Assembly: GCF_004526235.1 (NCBI RefSeq)
Contig: NZ_CP038159.1
Coordinates: forward strand, 1,984,001-2,048,000
DNA: 64,000 nucleotides
Origin: Sphingobacterium sp. CZ-2
Lineage (GTDB): Bacteria > Bacteroidota > Bacteroidia > Sphingobacteriales > Sphingobacteriaceae
Reading direction: 5' to 3'
The notes under the pieces were generated by a model, which was not told the DNA's origin, did not search any database, and was given only the letters and a program-made list of their open reading frames with translations. Numbering within the stretch: the stretch's first letter is position 1; each line of letters opens with the position of its first letter. Made by a program: the position numbers and the translations under genes. Positions 46,110-53,900 of this stretch are shown here, piece by piece.

Positions 46110-46463
46110 TTATGCGCTGAAACTACTGCCGCAGCCACAAGTACTGGTGGCATTGGGGTTATTGAAGGTGAAGCCACGGGCATCTAATCCAGATTTGAAA
46201 TCGATTTCCATTCCGGCCAGGTAAAGGCCATGTGCTTTGTTCATGAACAAACGGATGCCATTCACCAGGTATTCCGAATCTCCCTCTTTCTTTTGGTCAA
46301 AGCCCAACATATAGCTCATGCCGGAACATCCACCACCTTCTACACCAACACGAAGCCCGAAGTCTTCGGAAATTTCTTGTTGATCAATCAGTTTTTTTAG
46401 CTCTTTCACAGCTCCTTCGGTTAAGGTTACGGGTGCTGCTGTTGATATATTTTCTGTTGACAT
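46110..46463 (-). CDS. HesB/IscA/ErpA-type iron-sulfur assembly protein
   Basis: A-type carrier that delivers Fe-S clusters to target proteins such as NuoB. The 117 residues contain the three conserved cysteines: C46 in VEGGGCSGMSY and C109/C111 in TSTCGCGSSF. FNNPNATSTCGCGSSF is typical of ErpA/SufA-like proteins; exact subtype is open. Monocistronic, with its own terminator. Confidence 0.94.
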   Translation of the reverse strand: MSTENISTAAPVTLTEGAVKELKKLIDQQEISEDFGLRVGVEGGGCSGMSYMLGFDQKKEGDSEYLVNGIRLFMNKAHGLYLAGMEIDFKSGLDARGFTFNNPNATSTCGCGSSFSA

Positions 46464-46710
46464 GTCTTTTTCTTATTGTTTATTGTTGCAAATTTAAGCA
46501 TTTTGAAAGGGATTTGGATATAGGGGGAGTTTTATGACAATTTGCCGACTTGCTTCGCTGCGAAAGTAGGGTGAAAGTAATGTAAAAGTATGTATTTAGT
46601 ATGGTATGGGTTTAAAAACATGCTTTTTTCTTGGTTTAAGTGTGCTTAAACCAAGATTTTAAGGTTTGAAAGTGCGTTTTATATGGATAAATGTTAATAT
46701 TTGGCATTAA
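46464..46710. other. Intergenic region upstream of glyA, distal part
   Basis: AT-rich, no open frame with coding character. It holds one strong hairpin, CTTGGTTTAAG / CTTAAACCAAG (46630-46655, TGTG loop) without a T run. The start nearest 46464 should hold the leftward promoter for the iscA-like gene, which I could not pinpoint. Confidence 0.5.
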
Positions 46711-46829
46711 ATGTTGAGCGTACTACATGTCATGGCATACTGAGCGCCCTCCATGTCATGTTGAGCGTAGTCGAAACATCTGTTCGCTAGTAACCGTAGA
46801 GATCCTTCGACTACGCTCAGGATGACATA
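46711..46829. repeat. Extragenic palindromic repeat (TCGAAG/CTGAGCG type), partial
   Basis: GTCATGTTGAGCGTAGTCGA (from 46755) is nearly the reverse complement of CGACTACGCTCAGGATGAC ending at 46827, around a 20-nt centre. Two more CTGAGCG-like half units precede it. The same palindrome forms the core of the larger composites at 58979 and 63424. Confidence 0.8.
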
Positions 46830-46851
46830 CTAACTAACCATACCTTCATAA

Positions 46852-46875
46852 AATTGGAAGAATACTCTTCCAATT
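46852..46875. repeat. Hairpin upstream of the glyA promoter
   Basis: AATTGGAAGA / TCTTCCAATT perfect 10-bp stem with ATAC loop, 14 bp before the glyA -7 box. It could be a terminator for incoming transcripts or a regulator site; no T run on the plus strand beyond a short CTTTG. Confidence 0.6.
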
Positions 46876-46888
46876 CTTTGTAAATCTC

Positions 46889-46896
46889 TATATTTG
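46889..46896 (+). promoter_or_regulatory. -7 box of glyA
   Basis: TATATTTG matches TAnnTTTG, giving a 5' leader of roughly 40 nt before the ATG at 46942. A TTG at correct -33 spacing is not evident. Confidence 0.45.
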
Positions 46897-46941
46897 CTGC
46901 TTAAAATCGAATTATTAAATTCCCCAATAAAAATAATCAAC

Positions 46942-48213
46942 ATGGAAAGAGATCAATCCATTTTCAATCTAATTGCCGACGAGCTTAAACGCCAAGAAGA
47001 GGGTATTGAGCTAATCGCTTCGGAGAACTTCGTAAGCAAACAAGTGATGGAAGCTGCTGGTTCTGTACTGACCAATAAATATGCGGAAGGATTACCGGGA
47101 AAACGTTATTACGGTGGTTGTGAAGTTGTCGATCAAATCGAAACGATCGCTATCGACCGTGCTAAGGAATTGTTCGGTGCGGAGTGGGTGAATGTTCAAC
47201 CACACTCAGGAGCGCAGGCCAATGCTGCGGTTTTCTTAGCGATCTTAAAACCTGGCGATAAGATTTTAGGTTTTGATCTTTCTCATGGTGGCCACTTAAC
47301 ACATGGTTCTCCAGCAAACTTCTCCGGAAAATTATACCAACCGTTATTCTATGGTGTAAAACAAGATACCGGATTGATCGATTACGAACAATTGGAAGAA
47401 ACAGCTTTACGTGAGAAACCAAAAGTGATCATTGTAGGAGCTTCAGCGTATTCACGTGATTGGGATTATGCTCGTATCCGTAAAGTAGCCGATCAGATCG
47501 GTGCTTTGGTGGTTGCAGATATCTCTCACCCAGCTGGATTGATCGCTCGTGGATTATTGAATGATCCGATCCCTCATTGTCACATCGTAACAACCACTAC
47601 CCACAAAACTTTACGTGGTCCTCGTGGTGGTATGATCATGGTAGGAAAAGATTTCGAAAACCCATGGGGAATCAAAACTCCAAAAGGAGAGACTCGTACC
47701 ATTACACAATTATTAGATCTTGCGGTATTCCCAGGTACACAAGGTGGTCCTTTGGAACATACGATTGCTGCGAAAGCGATCGCTTATGGCGAGGCATTGT
47801 CTGATGAGTATTTAACCTACATCAAACAAGTTCAGAAAAATGCACAAGCATTGGCTCAGTACTTTGTAGATAAAGACTATAACATTATTTCAGGAGGAAC
47901 AGACAACCACTTGATGTTGGTAGACTTAAGAAATAAGGATATTTCTGGTAAAGAAGCGGAAGCTGTTCTAGGATTGGCGGGCATTACGACCAACAAAAAC
48001 ATGGTTCCATTTGATACCCGTTCTCCATTTGTTACATCAGGCGTTCGTTTCGGAACGGCTGCGATCACCACTCGTGGGATCAAGGAAAACGAAATTGTAC
48101 AGATCGGTGAATTGATCGATGAAGCGATTACAAAGCGTGCTGATGAGGCTGCATTAAATGCAATCCACGGAAAAGTGAGAGAGATGATGGCTAAGTTTCC
48201 TTTATATAAATAG
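46942..48213 (+). CDS. glyA: Serine hydroxymethyltransferase
   Basis: PLP enzyme converting serine and tetrahydrofolate to glycine and methylene-tetrahydrofolate. The 423 residues include [40 protein letters not shown], and the PLP lysine K222 in [14 protein letters not shown]. The Met at 46942 ([10 protein letters not shown]) is the family start; an upstream in-frame ATG at 46894 overlaps the -7 box and is rejected. Single gene with a terminator after it. Confidence 0.97.
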   Translation: MERDQSIFNLIADELKRQEEGIELIASENFVSKQVMEAAGSVLTNKYAEGLPGKRYYGGCEVVDQIETIAIDRAKELFGAEWVNVQPHSGAQANAAVFLAILKPGDKILGFDLSHGGHLTHGSPANFSGKLYQPLFYGVKQDTGLIDYEQLEETALREKPKVIIVGASAYSRDWDYARIRKVADQIGALVVADISHPAGLIARGLLNDPIPHCHIVTTTTHKTLRGPRGGMIMVGKDFENPWGIKTPKGETRTITQLLDLAVFPGTQGGPLEHTIAAKAIAYGEALSDEYLTYIKQVQKNAQALAQYFVDKDYNIISGGTDNHLMLVDLRNKDISGKEAEAVLGLAGITTNKNMVPFDTRSPFVTSGVRFGTAAITTRGIKENEIVQIGELIDEAITKRADEAALNAIHGKVREMMAKFPLYK

Positions 48214-48240
48214 ATAAATCTTAAAAATTTAAAATATTAA

Positions 48241-48270
48241 TAGCTCCAAAGATAATTTGGAGCTATTTTT
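48241..48270 (+). terminator. glyA terminator
   Basis: TAGCTCCAAA / TTTGGAGCTA stem (48241-48265, 5-nt loop) followed by TTTTT. Confidence 0.9.
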
Positions 48271-48439
48271 GTTACTAGTAATTACTGTGAAGAAATGTTA
48301 AAATAGCAACCTAATTTTTGAATACCCGATATTTTTAACTCTCTTTGATTATATAAATTTTAATAAAACGCCTATAGGAACACGATTACGCTACAACTAA
48401 AATATTACAAAGACATAGAAATACTCTATCAAGATTTGT

Positions 48440-48444
48440 GGAGG
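48440..48444 (+). promoter_or_regulatory. Strong Shine-Dalgarno site before the sigma factor gene
   Basis: GGAGG lies 7 nt before the ATG at 48452. Most genes in this window lack any such motif, as is usual in Bacteroidota, so it stands out and fixes the start. Confidence 0.7.
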
Positions 48445-48451
48445 AATAATT

Positions 48452-49042
48452 ATGAAACTATTGAATAAGAAGAGTGAACAGCAATTGGTACAAGCGTACG
48501 TAAAAGGCGAGGAGAAGGCCCTTCAGGTATTACTGGAGCGTTATAAGACGAAGATCTATTCGTCGATCTATCACCAGGTGAAAGATCAATACCTTGCCGA
48601 AGATATTTTCCAAGAGACATTCATTAAAGTAATCAACACACTTAAAGCTGGCCGTTATAATGACGAGGGCAAATTCCTGCCATGGGTAATGCGTATTGCG
48701 CATAATATGGTGATAGACCATTTCCGTCGGGAGAAAAGAACCCCTAACATTGTGAACAATGATGGGTTTGATATTTTCGAGGTCCTTCAATTTTCAGACG
48801 ATTCGGTAGAAACCAAAATGGTAAAGGATCAGCGGGACGTTGATTTGAAAAAGATCATCCAACTTTTACCAGACGATCAGAAAGAAGTGCTTATCATGCG
48901 TTTGTTCTGTGAAATGAGTTTTAAGGATATCGCCGATATCACCGAGGTCAGTATCAATACCGCTTTAGGAAGGATGCGTTATGCATTGACCAATCTTCGT
49001 AAAATGATCGAAGAGAATAATATGGTATTTCAATTTGGATAG
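48452..49042 (+). CDS. ECF-type RNA polymerase sigma factor
   Basis: A 196-residue sigma factor with region 2 (QVKDQYLAEDIFQETFIKVI, MRIAHNMVIDHFRREKR) and region 4 (LLPDDQKEVLIMRLFCEMSFKDIADITEVSINTALGRMRYAL). No anti-sigma gene follows; instead IS1182 copy 2 begins 24 bp after the stop, so a downstream partner may have been displaced. The product matches sigma factors found alone in Sphingobacteriaceae. A strong GGAGG ribosome site precedes it. Confidence 0.93.
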   Translation: MKLLNKKSEQQLVQAYVKGEEKALQVLLERYKTKIYSSIYHQVKDQYLAEDIFQETFIKVINTLKAGRYNDEGKFLPWVMRIAHNMVIDHFRREKRTPNIVNNDGFDIFEVLQFSDDSVETKMVKDQRDVDLKKIIQLLPDDQKEVLIMRLFCEMSFKDIADITEVSINTALGRMRYALTNLRKMIEENNMVFQFG

Positions 49043-49066
49043 AACTAAGTAATCGAAATAGGGGAT

Positions 49067-50879
49067 GAGGCTGTCTAAAAAGGTCTCTTAAAAGAGAACC
49101 CCGTCATTAAAAAATGGCGGGGTTTTTCTGTTTTTTGTCCTCAAGATTTTGTATCTTAAGGTGCAACCAAAAAACAATATGGCAAACATACAATTCAAAG
49201 CGCTTCCATCCAATAGTCCTCTTCTTTTTCCTGAGAATATTTTAGACCGTATCCCCTTGAACCATCCTGTTCGGTTGGTGAGCCAGGTTGTTGACCAGTT
49301 GGATCTGGAACATATCATCCGTCAGTATAAAGGAGGGGGAACGACCAGTTTCCATCCCAGGATGCTCATTAAGGTACTGTTCTACGCGTATCTGAGCAAT
49401 ATCTATTCTTGCCGCAAGATCGAGCGCGCCCTGCACGAGAACATCCATTTCATGTGGCTTTCGGGCAACAGTACACCGGATTACCGTACGATCAATTATT
49501 TCAGGGGAAAGCGTCTTAAGGGACAGATACAGGAGCTGTTTGCCAGTATCGTTCGGATGCTGCATGATATGGAGTATGTCAGCCTGAAAGTCCAGTATGT
49601 AGATGGTACCAAGATCGAATCGGCCGCCGGTCGTTATACCTTCGTTTGGAAGAAATCGATCGAGAAGAACAAGATAAAGCTGGAGGCGAACATCGCTTCG
49701 GTCCTTTCGGATATCGATGCACAGATCAGCCGGGACCAATCTTCATTAGGGGATCAGCAGGTCAGCAAGGCCATCGATAGTGCCCAGCTGAGGGAAAAGA
49801 TCAAATCGATCAATGCCAAGCTCAAAGGAGTGGATAGATCCACCGATAGGCAGCTGAGGAAGCTTGAAGACGACTATCTGCCCCGACTGGAGAAATATGA
49901 GGAGCAACTGGAAGTACTGGGAGATCGCAATAGTTATAGCAAGACCGATACCGATGCCGTGTTTATGCGGATGAAAGAGGACCACATGAAAAATGGCCAG
50001 CTTAAACCGGCCTACAATACCCAGATCAGCACCGAAGAGCAGTTCATCACCCATTATAGCATCCATCAAACGGCCGCAGATACCACAACCCTGCCCGAAC
50101 ACCTGGAAGGCTTTGAGTCCCATTACGGAAAACAGAGTGAATCCATCGTCGCAGATGCCGGATATGGTAGCGAGCAGAACTACGAGCTGATGGAAGGACA
50201 GGGTATAACCGCTTTTGTGAAGTACAATTACTTCCATATGGAACAGAAGCGCAAGGATAAACAGGATCCTTTTTCGGTACAGAACCTATATTACAACCAG
50301 CAGGAGGACTTTTATGTGTGTCCGGCAGGACAGAAGCTCAGCTTTATCGGTCATGCAACCAGAGTCAGTGCCAACGGATACACTGCCCAGGTCAGCTGTT
50401 ACCAGGCTCGGCGATGTGAGGGCTGCCCGATGCGCAGTGGGTGCCATAAAGCTAAAGGCGATCGGCTCATTGAAGTGAACCACAGGCTCAATCAGCTCAA
50501 GGATAAAGCCCGGGAAAGACTGCTATCGGAAGAGGGAATGTACCATCGGAGCAAGCGACCCATAGAAGTGGAAGCTGTTTTCGGTCAGATGAAAAGCAAC
50601 AACAGGTTTACCCGGTTCACAATGAAAGGACTGGATAAAGTCGCTGTGGAGTTCGGATTGATGGCCATTGCCCATAACCTCAGAAAATGGGCAAAAAAGT
50701 GGAAAGACAAAGCTTTTATCGGTAAACCAGGTGGCAAAAACTCCCTATTTGCGATAAATCAAGCCATCAACATGCTGAAAAGTACAAAACATCGACTTGC
50801 AGCCTAATATTGCTCATGAAATTATAATGGAGCTCCAGAAAGCTATAAAACAGAAGAAGGTGCCTTTTTAGACACCTTC
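49067..50879 (+). mobile_element. IS1182-family insertion sequence, copy 2 (complete)
   Basis: Same 1813-bp length and ends as copy 1 (left GAGGCTGTCTAAAAAGG, right end GACACCTTC). By eye it differs from copy 1 only at six positions, all between 50493 and 50657. No clear target duplication. Inserted 24 bp after the sigma factor stop codon. Confidence 0.94.
49179..50807 (+). CDS. IS1182-family DDE transposase (copy 2)
   Basis: 542 residues, identical to the copy 1 transposase except for K to Q in HRLNQLKDKARERL (codon at 50491-50493). All catalytic positions (D142, D326, E463/E465) are kept, so it appears functional. Five other nucleotide differences in the 3' third are silent. Confidence 0.95.
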   Translation: MANIQFKALPSNSPLLFPENILDRIPLNHPVRLVSQVVDQLDLEHIIRQYKGGGTTSFHPRMLIKVLFYAYLSNIYSCRKIERALHENIHFMWLSGNSTPDYRTINYFRGKRLKGQIQELFASIVRMLHDMEYVSLKVQYVDGTKIESAAGRYTFVWKKSIEKNKIKLEANIASVLSDIDAQISRDQSSLGDQQVSKAIDSAQLREKIKSINAKLKGVDRSTDRQLRKLEDDYLPRLEKYEEQLEVLGDRNSYSKTDTDAVFMRMKEDHMKNGQLKPAYNTQISTEEQFITHYSIHQTAADTTTLPEHLEGFESHYGKQSESIVADAGYGSEQNYELMEGQGITAFVKYNYFHMEQKRKDKQDPFSVQNLYYNQQEDFYVCPAGQKLSFIGHATRVSANGYTAQVSCYQARRCEGCPMRSGCHKAKGDRLIEVNHRLNQLKDKARERLLSEEGMYHRSKRPIEVEAVFGQMKSNNRFTRFTMKGLDKVAVEFGLMAIAHNLRKWAKKWKDKAFIGKPGGKNSLFAINQAINMLKSTKHRLAA

Positions 50880-51037
50880 ATTTTTTTATGCCCTAAATCC
50901 GTAATTTCCATGTCAATTTGTCTAAAATTGCCAATTTATGCATCAAAAATGTCGGATATTTTTATTTATTTGGGGGAATTAAGATTTGGAATCAGATTTG
51001 TTAAAGGTAATTAAACAAGAAAAAAAATATTAAAGAT

Positions 51038-51721
51038 ATGTATTGGATAATTTTTATTGGAATTATGTTGGTGAGCTGGATAGTCCAGTGGCGCTTTAAA
51101 AGTAAATTTAAGAAATACTCGGAAATGCCTTTATCATCGGGCATGTCCGGTGCAGAGATTGCACAAAAAATGTTGCGTGATAATGGGATCAGTGATGTAC
51201 AGGTGATTTCGGTAGAAGGACAATTGACGGACCATTACAACCCAGCGAACAGAACGGTGAATTTGAGCCCGGATGTATATGCCGGTCGCAGTGTCGCTGC
51301 TGCGGCGGTTGCAGCGCACGAATGTGGACACGCTGTGCAGCATGCAACAGCCTATTCTTGGTTGCAGTTCCGCTCGTCCATGGTTCCTATGGTGAGTGTG
51401 GCTTCTAAGATCGTGTCTTGGGTGTTGCTCTTAGGTGTGATCATGGCGGCTTCAGGAAATTTTTATGTATTGGCCATTGGTGTGGGTGCTCTGTTCCTAA
51501 CGACGGTGTTCAGTTTTATTACCCTTCCGGTAGAGTTTGATGCATCCAATAGAGCATTGGCCTGGTTGAATACGGCAAACATTACCCATAGTACGGAAGA
51601 GCACGATGGTGCAAAAGATGCCTTAAAATGGGCGGCAATGACTTATGTGGTAGCAGCATTATCCGCATTGGTTACGTTGTTGTACTATGCTTCCATTTTA
51701 TTCGGCGGAAGAAGAGACTAA
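51038..51721 (+). CDS. YugP-type membrane zinc metallopeptidase
   Basis: A 227-residue membrane protease of the Zn_peptidase_2 (YugP) family. An N-terminal helix (WIIFIGIMLVSWIVQWRF) is followed by the zinc motif AAHECGHAVQHA (HExxH-like HECGH), two more hydrophobic stretches (VSWVLLLGVIMAASG; VLAIGVGALFLTTVFSF), LPVEFDASNRALAWL with the third ligand Glu, and a last helix. Substrate unknown. The stop is followed within 25 bp by the remnant IS1182 left end, into which an IS110 element has inserted. Confidence 0.92.
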   Translation: MYWIIFIGIMLVSWIVQWRFKSKFKKYSEMPLSSGMSGAEIAQKMLRDNGISDVQVISVEGQLTDHYNPANRTVNLSPDVYAGRSVAAAAVAAHECGHAVQHATAYSWLQFRSSMVPMVSVASKIVSWVLLLGVIMAASGNFYVLAIGVGALFLTTVFSFITLPVEFDASNRALAWLNTANITHSTEEHDGAKDALKWAAMTYVVAALSALVTLLYYASILFGGRRD

Positions 51722-51749
51722 TAAAAAATCAAAGATATACACAAGGGGC

Positions 51750-51792
51750 TGTCTCCTATGTTTGTGTCAAGCAAATGTAGGAGACATTTTTT
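51750..51792 (+). repeat. Hairpin across the IS110 left junction
   Basis: TGTCTCCTA (51750-51758) pairs perfectly with TAGGAGACA (51778-51786); TTTTTT follows. The left arm straddles the insertion point: TGTCT is target sequence, CCTA is element sequence. It could stop transcription coming from the protease gene. AGGAGACA occurs again at 51953-51960 in the predicted donor loop. Confidence 0.7.
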
Positions 51793-51798
51793 GTTTTA

Positions 51799-51806
51799 TA
51801 GATTTG
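51799..51806 (+). promoter_or_regulatory. -7 promoter box for the predicted bridge RNA
   Basis: TAGATTTG is an exact match to TAnnTTTG. Transcription would begin near 51812-51815, just before the first stem of the predicted RNA. No TTG at -33 spacing was found in the integrated form. Confidence 0.55.
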
Positions 51807-51811
51807 CTGTA

Positions 51812-51990
51812 TTTAGTGAAAAGAGGGAGAGCCTAGGGCTGTCTTAGTAGCTTTTTTAGCATACTGATTTTTAGAGATGGCCTTCCTCTTTTTCGCTTCC
51901 TAAGACAGAACAGAATGTAAGGCGGAATTACAGTCCAGCTTGAATATCCATAAGGAGACAAGTCCAAGGGAAGTTTCACTATTGATTTTT
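51812..51990 (+). ncRNA. Predicted IS110 bridge RNA
   Basis: Manual folding gives two large internal loops, the layout known for the IS621 bridge RNA, with a similar length near 180 nt. Target loop: outer stem 51818-51833 with 51879-51894 (GAAAA/TTTTC, GAGG/CCTC, GCC/GGC), left guide GGGCTGTCT (51836-51844), inner hairpin 51846-51865, right guide TTTTTAG (51868-51874). Donor loop: outer stem CTTCC..GAC (51896-51906) with GTC..GGAAG (51962-51973), left guide ACAGAATGT (51910-51918), inner hairpin 51919-51941, right guide AGGAG (51953-51957). The guides match the actual flanks and element ends. The 3' end is approximate. Confidence 0.8.
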
Positions 51991-52013
51991 CAGTTTCACA
52001 TCAAAAAATTAAC

Positions 52014-53054
52014 ATGAAAACACTCAAGCAGGTCGTTGGCATTGACGTCGGTAGTAAGGAACTGGTCGTATGCTTTGGCAAGATCTTTTCCAATCTGGAT
52101 AAAAAGCTGTGCCAATATGGTAATTTCCGAAACTCGGATAAAGGTTTGATAAAGCTTTACGAATGGGTACAGACCCATACCTGTGAGGATAGTCCTCTTC
52201 ATTTTGTCATGGAGGCTACAGGCGTTTATCACGAAAAGCTAGCCTATTTTCTGGAAAGCAAGGGGTGCAATATCAGTATTGTCCTGCCAAACAAGATCAG
52301 CAACTATTTCCGTACCTTAGAGATCAAGACGATAACGGATAGTACCTGCTCGGAAGCTATCACCTTATTTGGCCTAGAGCGCAACCTGGAGTTGTGGCGC
52401 AAGCCAGACCCCACCTATAAGCGTTTGAAGCAGCTGACCCGGGAGAGAGACCAATTGGTACAGGAACGTACTGCTGTCAAGAACCAGCTACATGCAGAAC
52501 AGGCAGAGGCAGAACCCAATGAAAACTCTATAGGACGGATAAAGGAACGCATAGCAGTACTGCAAAGACAGGAAAAGGAAATAATGACCGAGTTAAAGCT
52601 CATTGTTAAGGAGAGTTCCTTACTCAAAAAACAAACAGATAACCTGACCACAATCCCTGGAATTGGACTGCTGACAGCAGTAACAGTATTGGCAGAAACG
52701 AATGGATTTGAGATGATCCGAAATAAAAAGCAACTGGTAAGCTATGCCGGCCTGGACATAAAGGAAAAACAGTCCGGAACATCGATCCAGAGCAAACCTA
52801 CCATATCCAAACGGGGCAACAGATACCTGAGAAAATCCCTTCATTTACCTGCATTGGCCGCCATAAGGCATGATGAACATTATTCTAATACATTTACAAG
52901 GCTTGTTTCAAGAAATGGCATCAAAATGAAAGCAGCAGTAGCTGTGCAAAGGAAACTTCTAGAGCTGATGTTTATAATTTATAAAAACGAACAGCGGTAT
53001 GATCCACAATACCATCTCCAAAAGTATCAGAACGAAAAAGTAGATACAAATTAG
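52014..53054 (+). CDS. IS110-family transposase (bridge recombinase)
   Basis: RNA-guided recombinase of 346 residues. N-terminal RuvC-like DEDD domain: D11 (VVGIDVGSKELVV), E67 (HFVMEATGVYH), D109 (TITDSTCSEAI). A coiled-coil linker (about 125-200, LTRERDQLVQERTAVKNQLH) leads to the C-terminal transposase_20 domain with TIPGIGLLTA, SYAGLDIKEKQSGTS (probable nucleophile S254) and SKRGNRYLRKSLHLPA. The usual D-x-x-D ending of the DEDD set is not obvious, because TDSTCSE replaces it. The frame is intact and follows the predicted bridge RNA by about 25 nt. Confidence 0.94.
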   Translation: MKTLKQVVGIDVGSKELVVCFGKIFSNLDKKLCQYGNFRNSDKGLIKLYEWVQTHTCEDSPLHFVMEATGVYHEKLAYFLESKGCNISIVLPNKISNYFRTLEIKTITDSTCSEAITLFGLERNLELWRKPDPTYKRLKQLTRERDQLVQERTAVKNQLHAEQAEAEPNENSIGRIKERIAVLQRQEKEIMTELKLIVKESSLLKKQTDNLTTIPGIGLLTAVTVLAETNGFEMIRNKKQLVSYAGLDIKEKQSGTSIQSKPTISKRGNRYLRKSLHLPALAAIRHDEHYSNTFTRLVSRNGIKMKAAVAVQRKLLELMFIIYKNEQRYDPQYHLQKYQNEKVDTN

Positions 53055-53173
53055 GGCGGCCAAAAACGGCTACCCTAAACAGGCTGGCAATAGACCGCCT
53101 AAAACCCGAAATTACAAAAAAAAGATAAAATTGACTTGTATATTAACACAGAATCTAAAAAGGTCTCTTAAAA

Positions 53174-53724
53174 ATAAACAGGATCCTTTTTCGGTACAGA
53201 ACCTATATTACAACCAGCAGGAGGACTTTTATGTGTGTCCGGCAGGACAGAAGCTCAGCTTTATCGGTCATGCAACCAGAGTCAGTGCCAACGGATACAC
53301 TGCCCAGGTCAGCTGTTACCAGGCTCGGCGATGTGAGGGCTGCCCGATGCGCAGTGGGTGCCATAAAGCTAAAGGCGATCGGCTCATTGAAGTGAACCAC
53401 AGGCTCAATAAGCTCAAGGATAAAGCCCGGGAAAGACTGCTGTCGGAAGAGGGAATGTACCATCGGAGCAAGCGACCCATAGAAGTGGAAGCTGTATTTG
53501 GTCAGATGAAAAGCAACAACAGGTTTACCCGGTTCACAATGAAAGGACTGGATAAAGTCGCTGTGGAATTCGGTTTGATGGCCATTGCCCATAACCTCAG
53601 AAAATGGGCAAAAAAGTGGAAAGACAAAGCTTTTATCGGTAAACCAGGTGGCAAAAACTCCCTATTTGCGATAAATCAAGCCATCAACATGCTGAAAAGT
53701 ACAAAACATCGACTTGCAGCCTAA
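53174..53724 (+). pseudogene. IS1182 transposase fragment (copy 3)
   Basis: Encodes only the last 183 or so residues of the IS1182 transposase (from KQDPFSVQN to the normal end), including the Cys-rich patch and the E463/E465 region but neither catalytic Asp. An ATG at 53131, inside the IS110 right end, opens a chimeric frame, but the product could not be an active transposase. Confidence 0.9.
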
Positions 53725-53900
53725 TATTGCTCATGAAATTATAATGGAGCTCCAGAAAGCTATAAAACAGAAGAAGGTGCCTTTTTAGACACCTTCTTTT
53801 TTATTTATTAAGAAAATATTTCATTTATTTGGGAATTTTTACCTATTTTGAGGCCTAACCTAATGAAGAACTTAGATATTGAAAGATATCATTTAATGCT

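Larger units (their letters stand above)
51755..53156 (+). mobile_element. IS110-family insertion sequence (bridge-RNA type)
   Basis: About 1402 bp. Borders are inferred from the split IS1182 end: the flank reads GGGGCTGTCT before and CTAAAAAGGTCTCTT after, so a CT core is present at both junctions (51753-51754 and 53155-53156), as in IS110 insertions, with no inverted terminal repeats. The long non-coding 5' end (about 259 bp) holds a predicted bridge RNA, placing the element in the IS110 rather than IS1111 group. The 3' end carries two hairpins (53051-53078 TTAGGG/CCCTAA; 53081-53100 AGGC/GCCT). Confidence 0.85.
51745..53796 (+). mobile_element. IS1182-family remnant (copy 3), internally deleted and split by an IS110 element
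   Basis: Left piece 51745-51754 (GGGGCTGTCT, one mismatch to the intact end) and right piece from 53155 to 53796, ending with the same GACACCTTC terminus. Removing the IS110 insert gives a 650-bp derivative: 27 bp of the left end joined directly to the last 623 bp. Compared with copy 1, bases equal to 3475-4637 (1163 bp) are missing, with the junction at 53173/53174. Its 3' part agrees with copy 1, not copy 2, at the variable sites. Confidence 0.85.

Noticed and set aside
46894..46941. Upstream start for glyA
   Set aside because: The extra 16 codons overlap the -7 box and lack family similarity.
51750..51792. Hairpin plus T run as a native terminator of the YugP-type protease gene
   Set aside because: Its left arm is made half from the IS1182 remnant and half from the IS110 end, so it arose by the insertion; it may still terminate transcription, but it is not an original part of the protease gene.
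51851..51859. CTTTTTTAG as the right target guide of the bridge RNA
   Set aside because: It also resembles the complement of the right target, but it falls in the loop of the inner hairpin (51846-51865) and has one T too many; TTTTTAG at 51868-51874 is on the correct side of the internal loop.
53131..53724. A 197-codon gene starting inside the IS110 right end
   Set aside because: All recognisable sequence is the C-terminal third of the IS1182 transposase; the start lies in IS110 sequence and no catalytic Asp is present.
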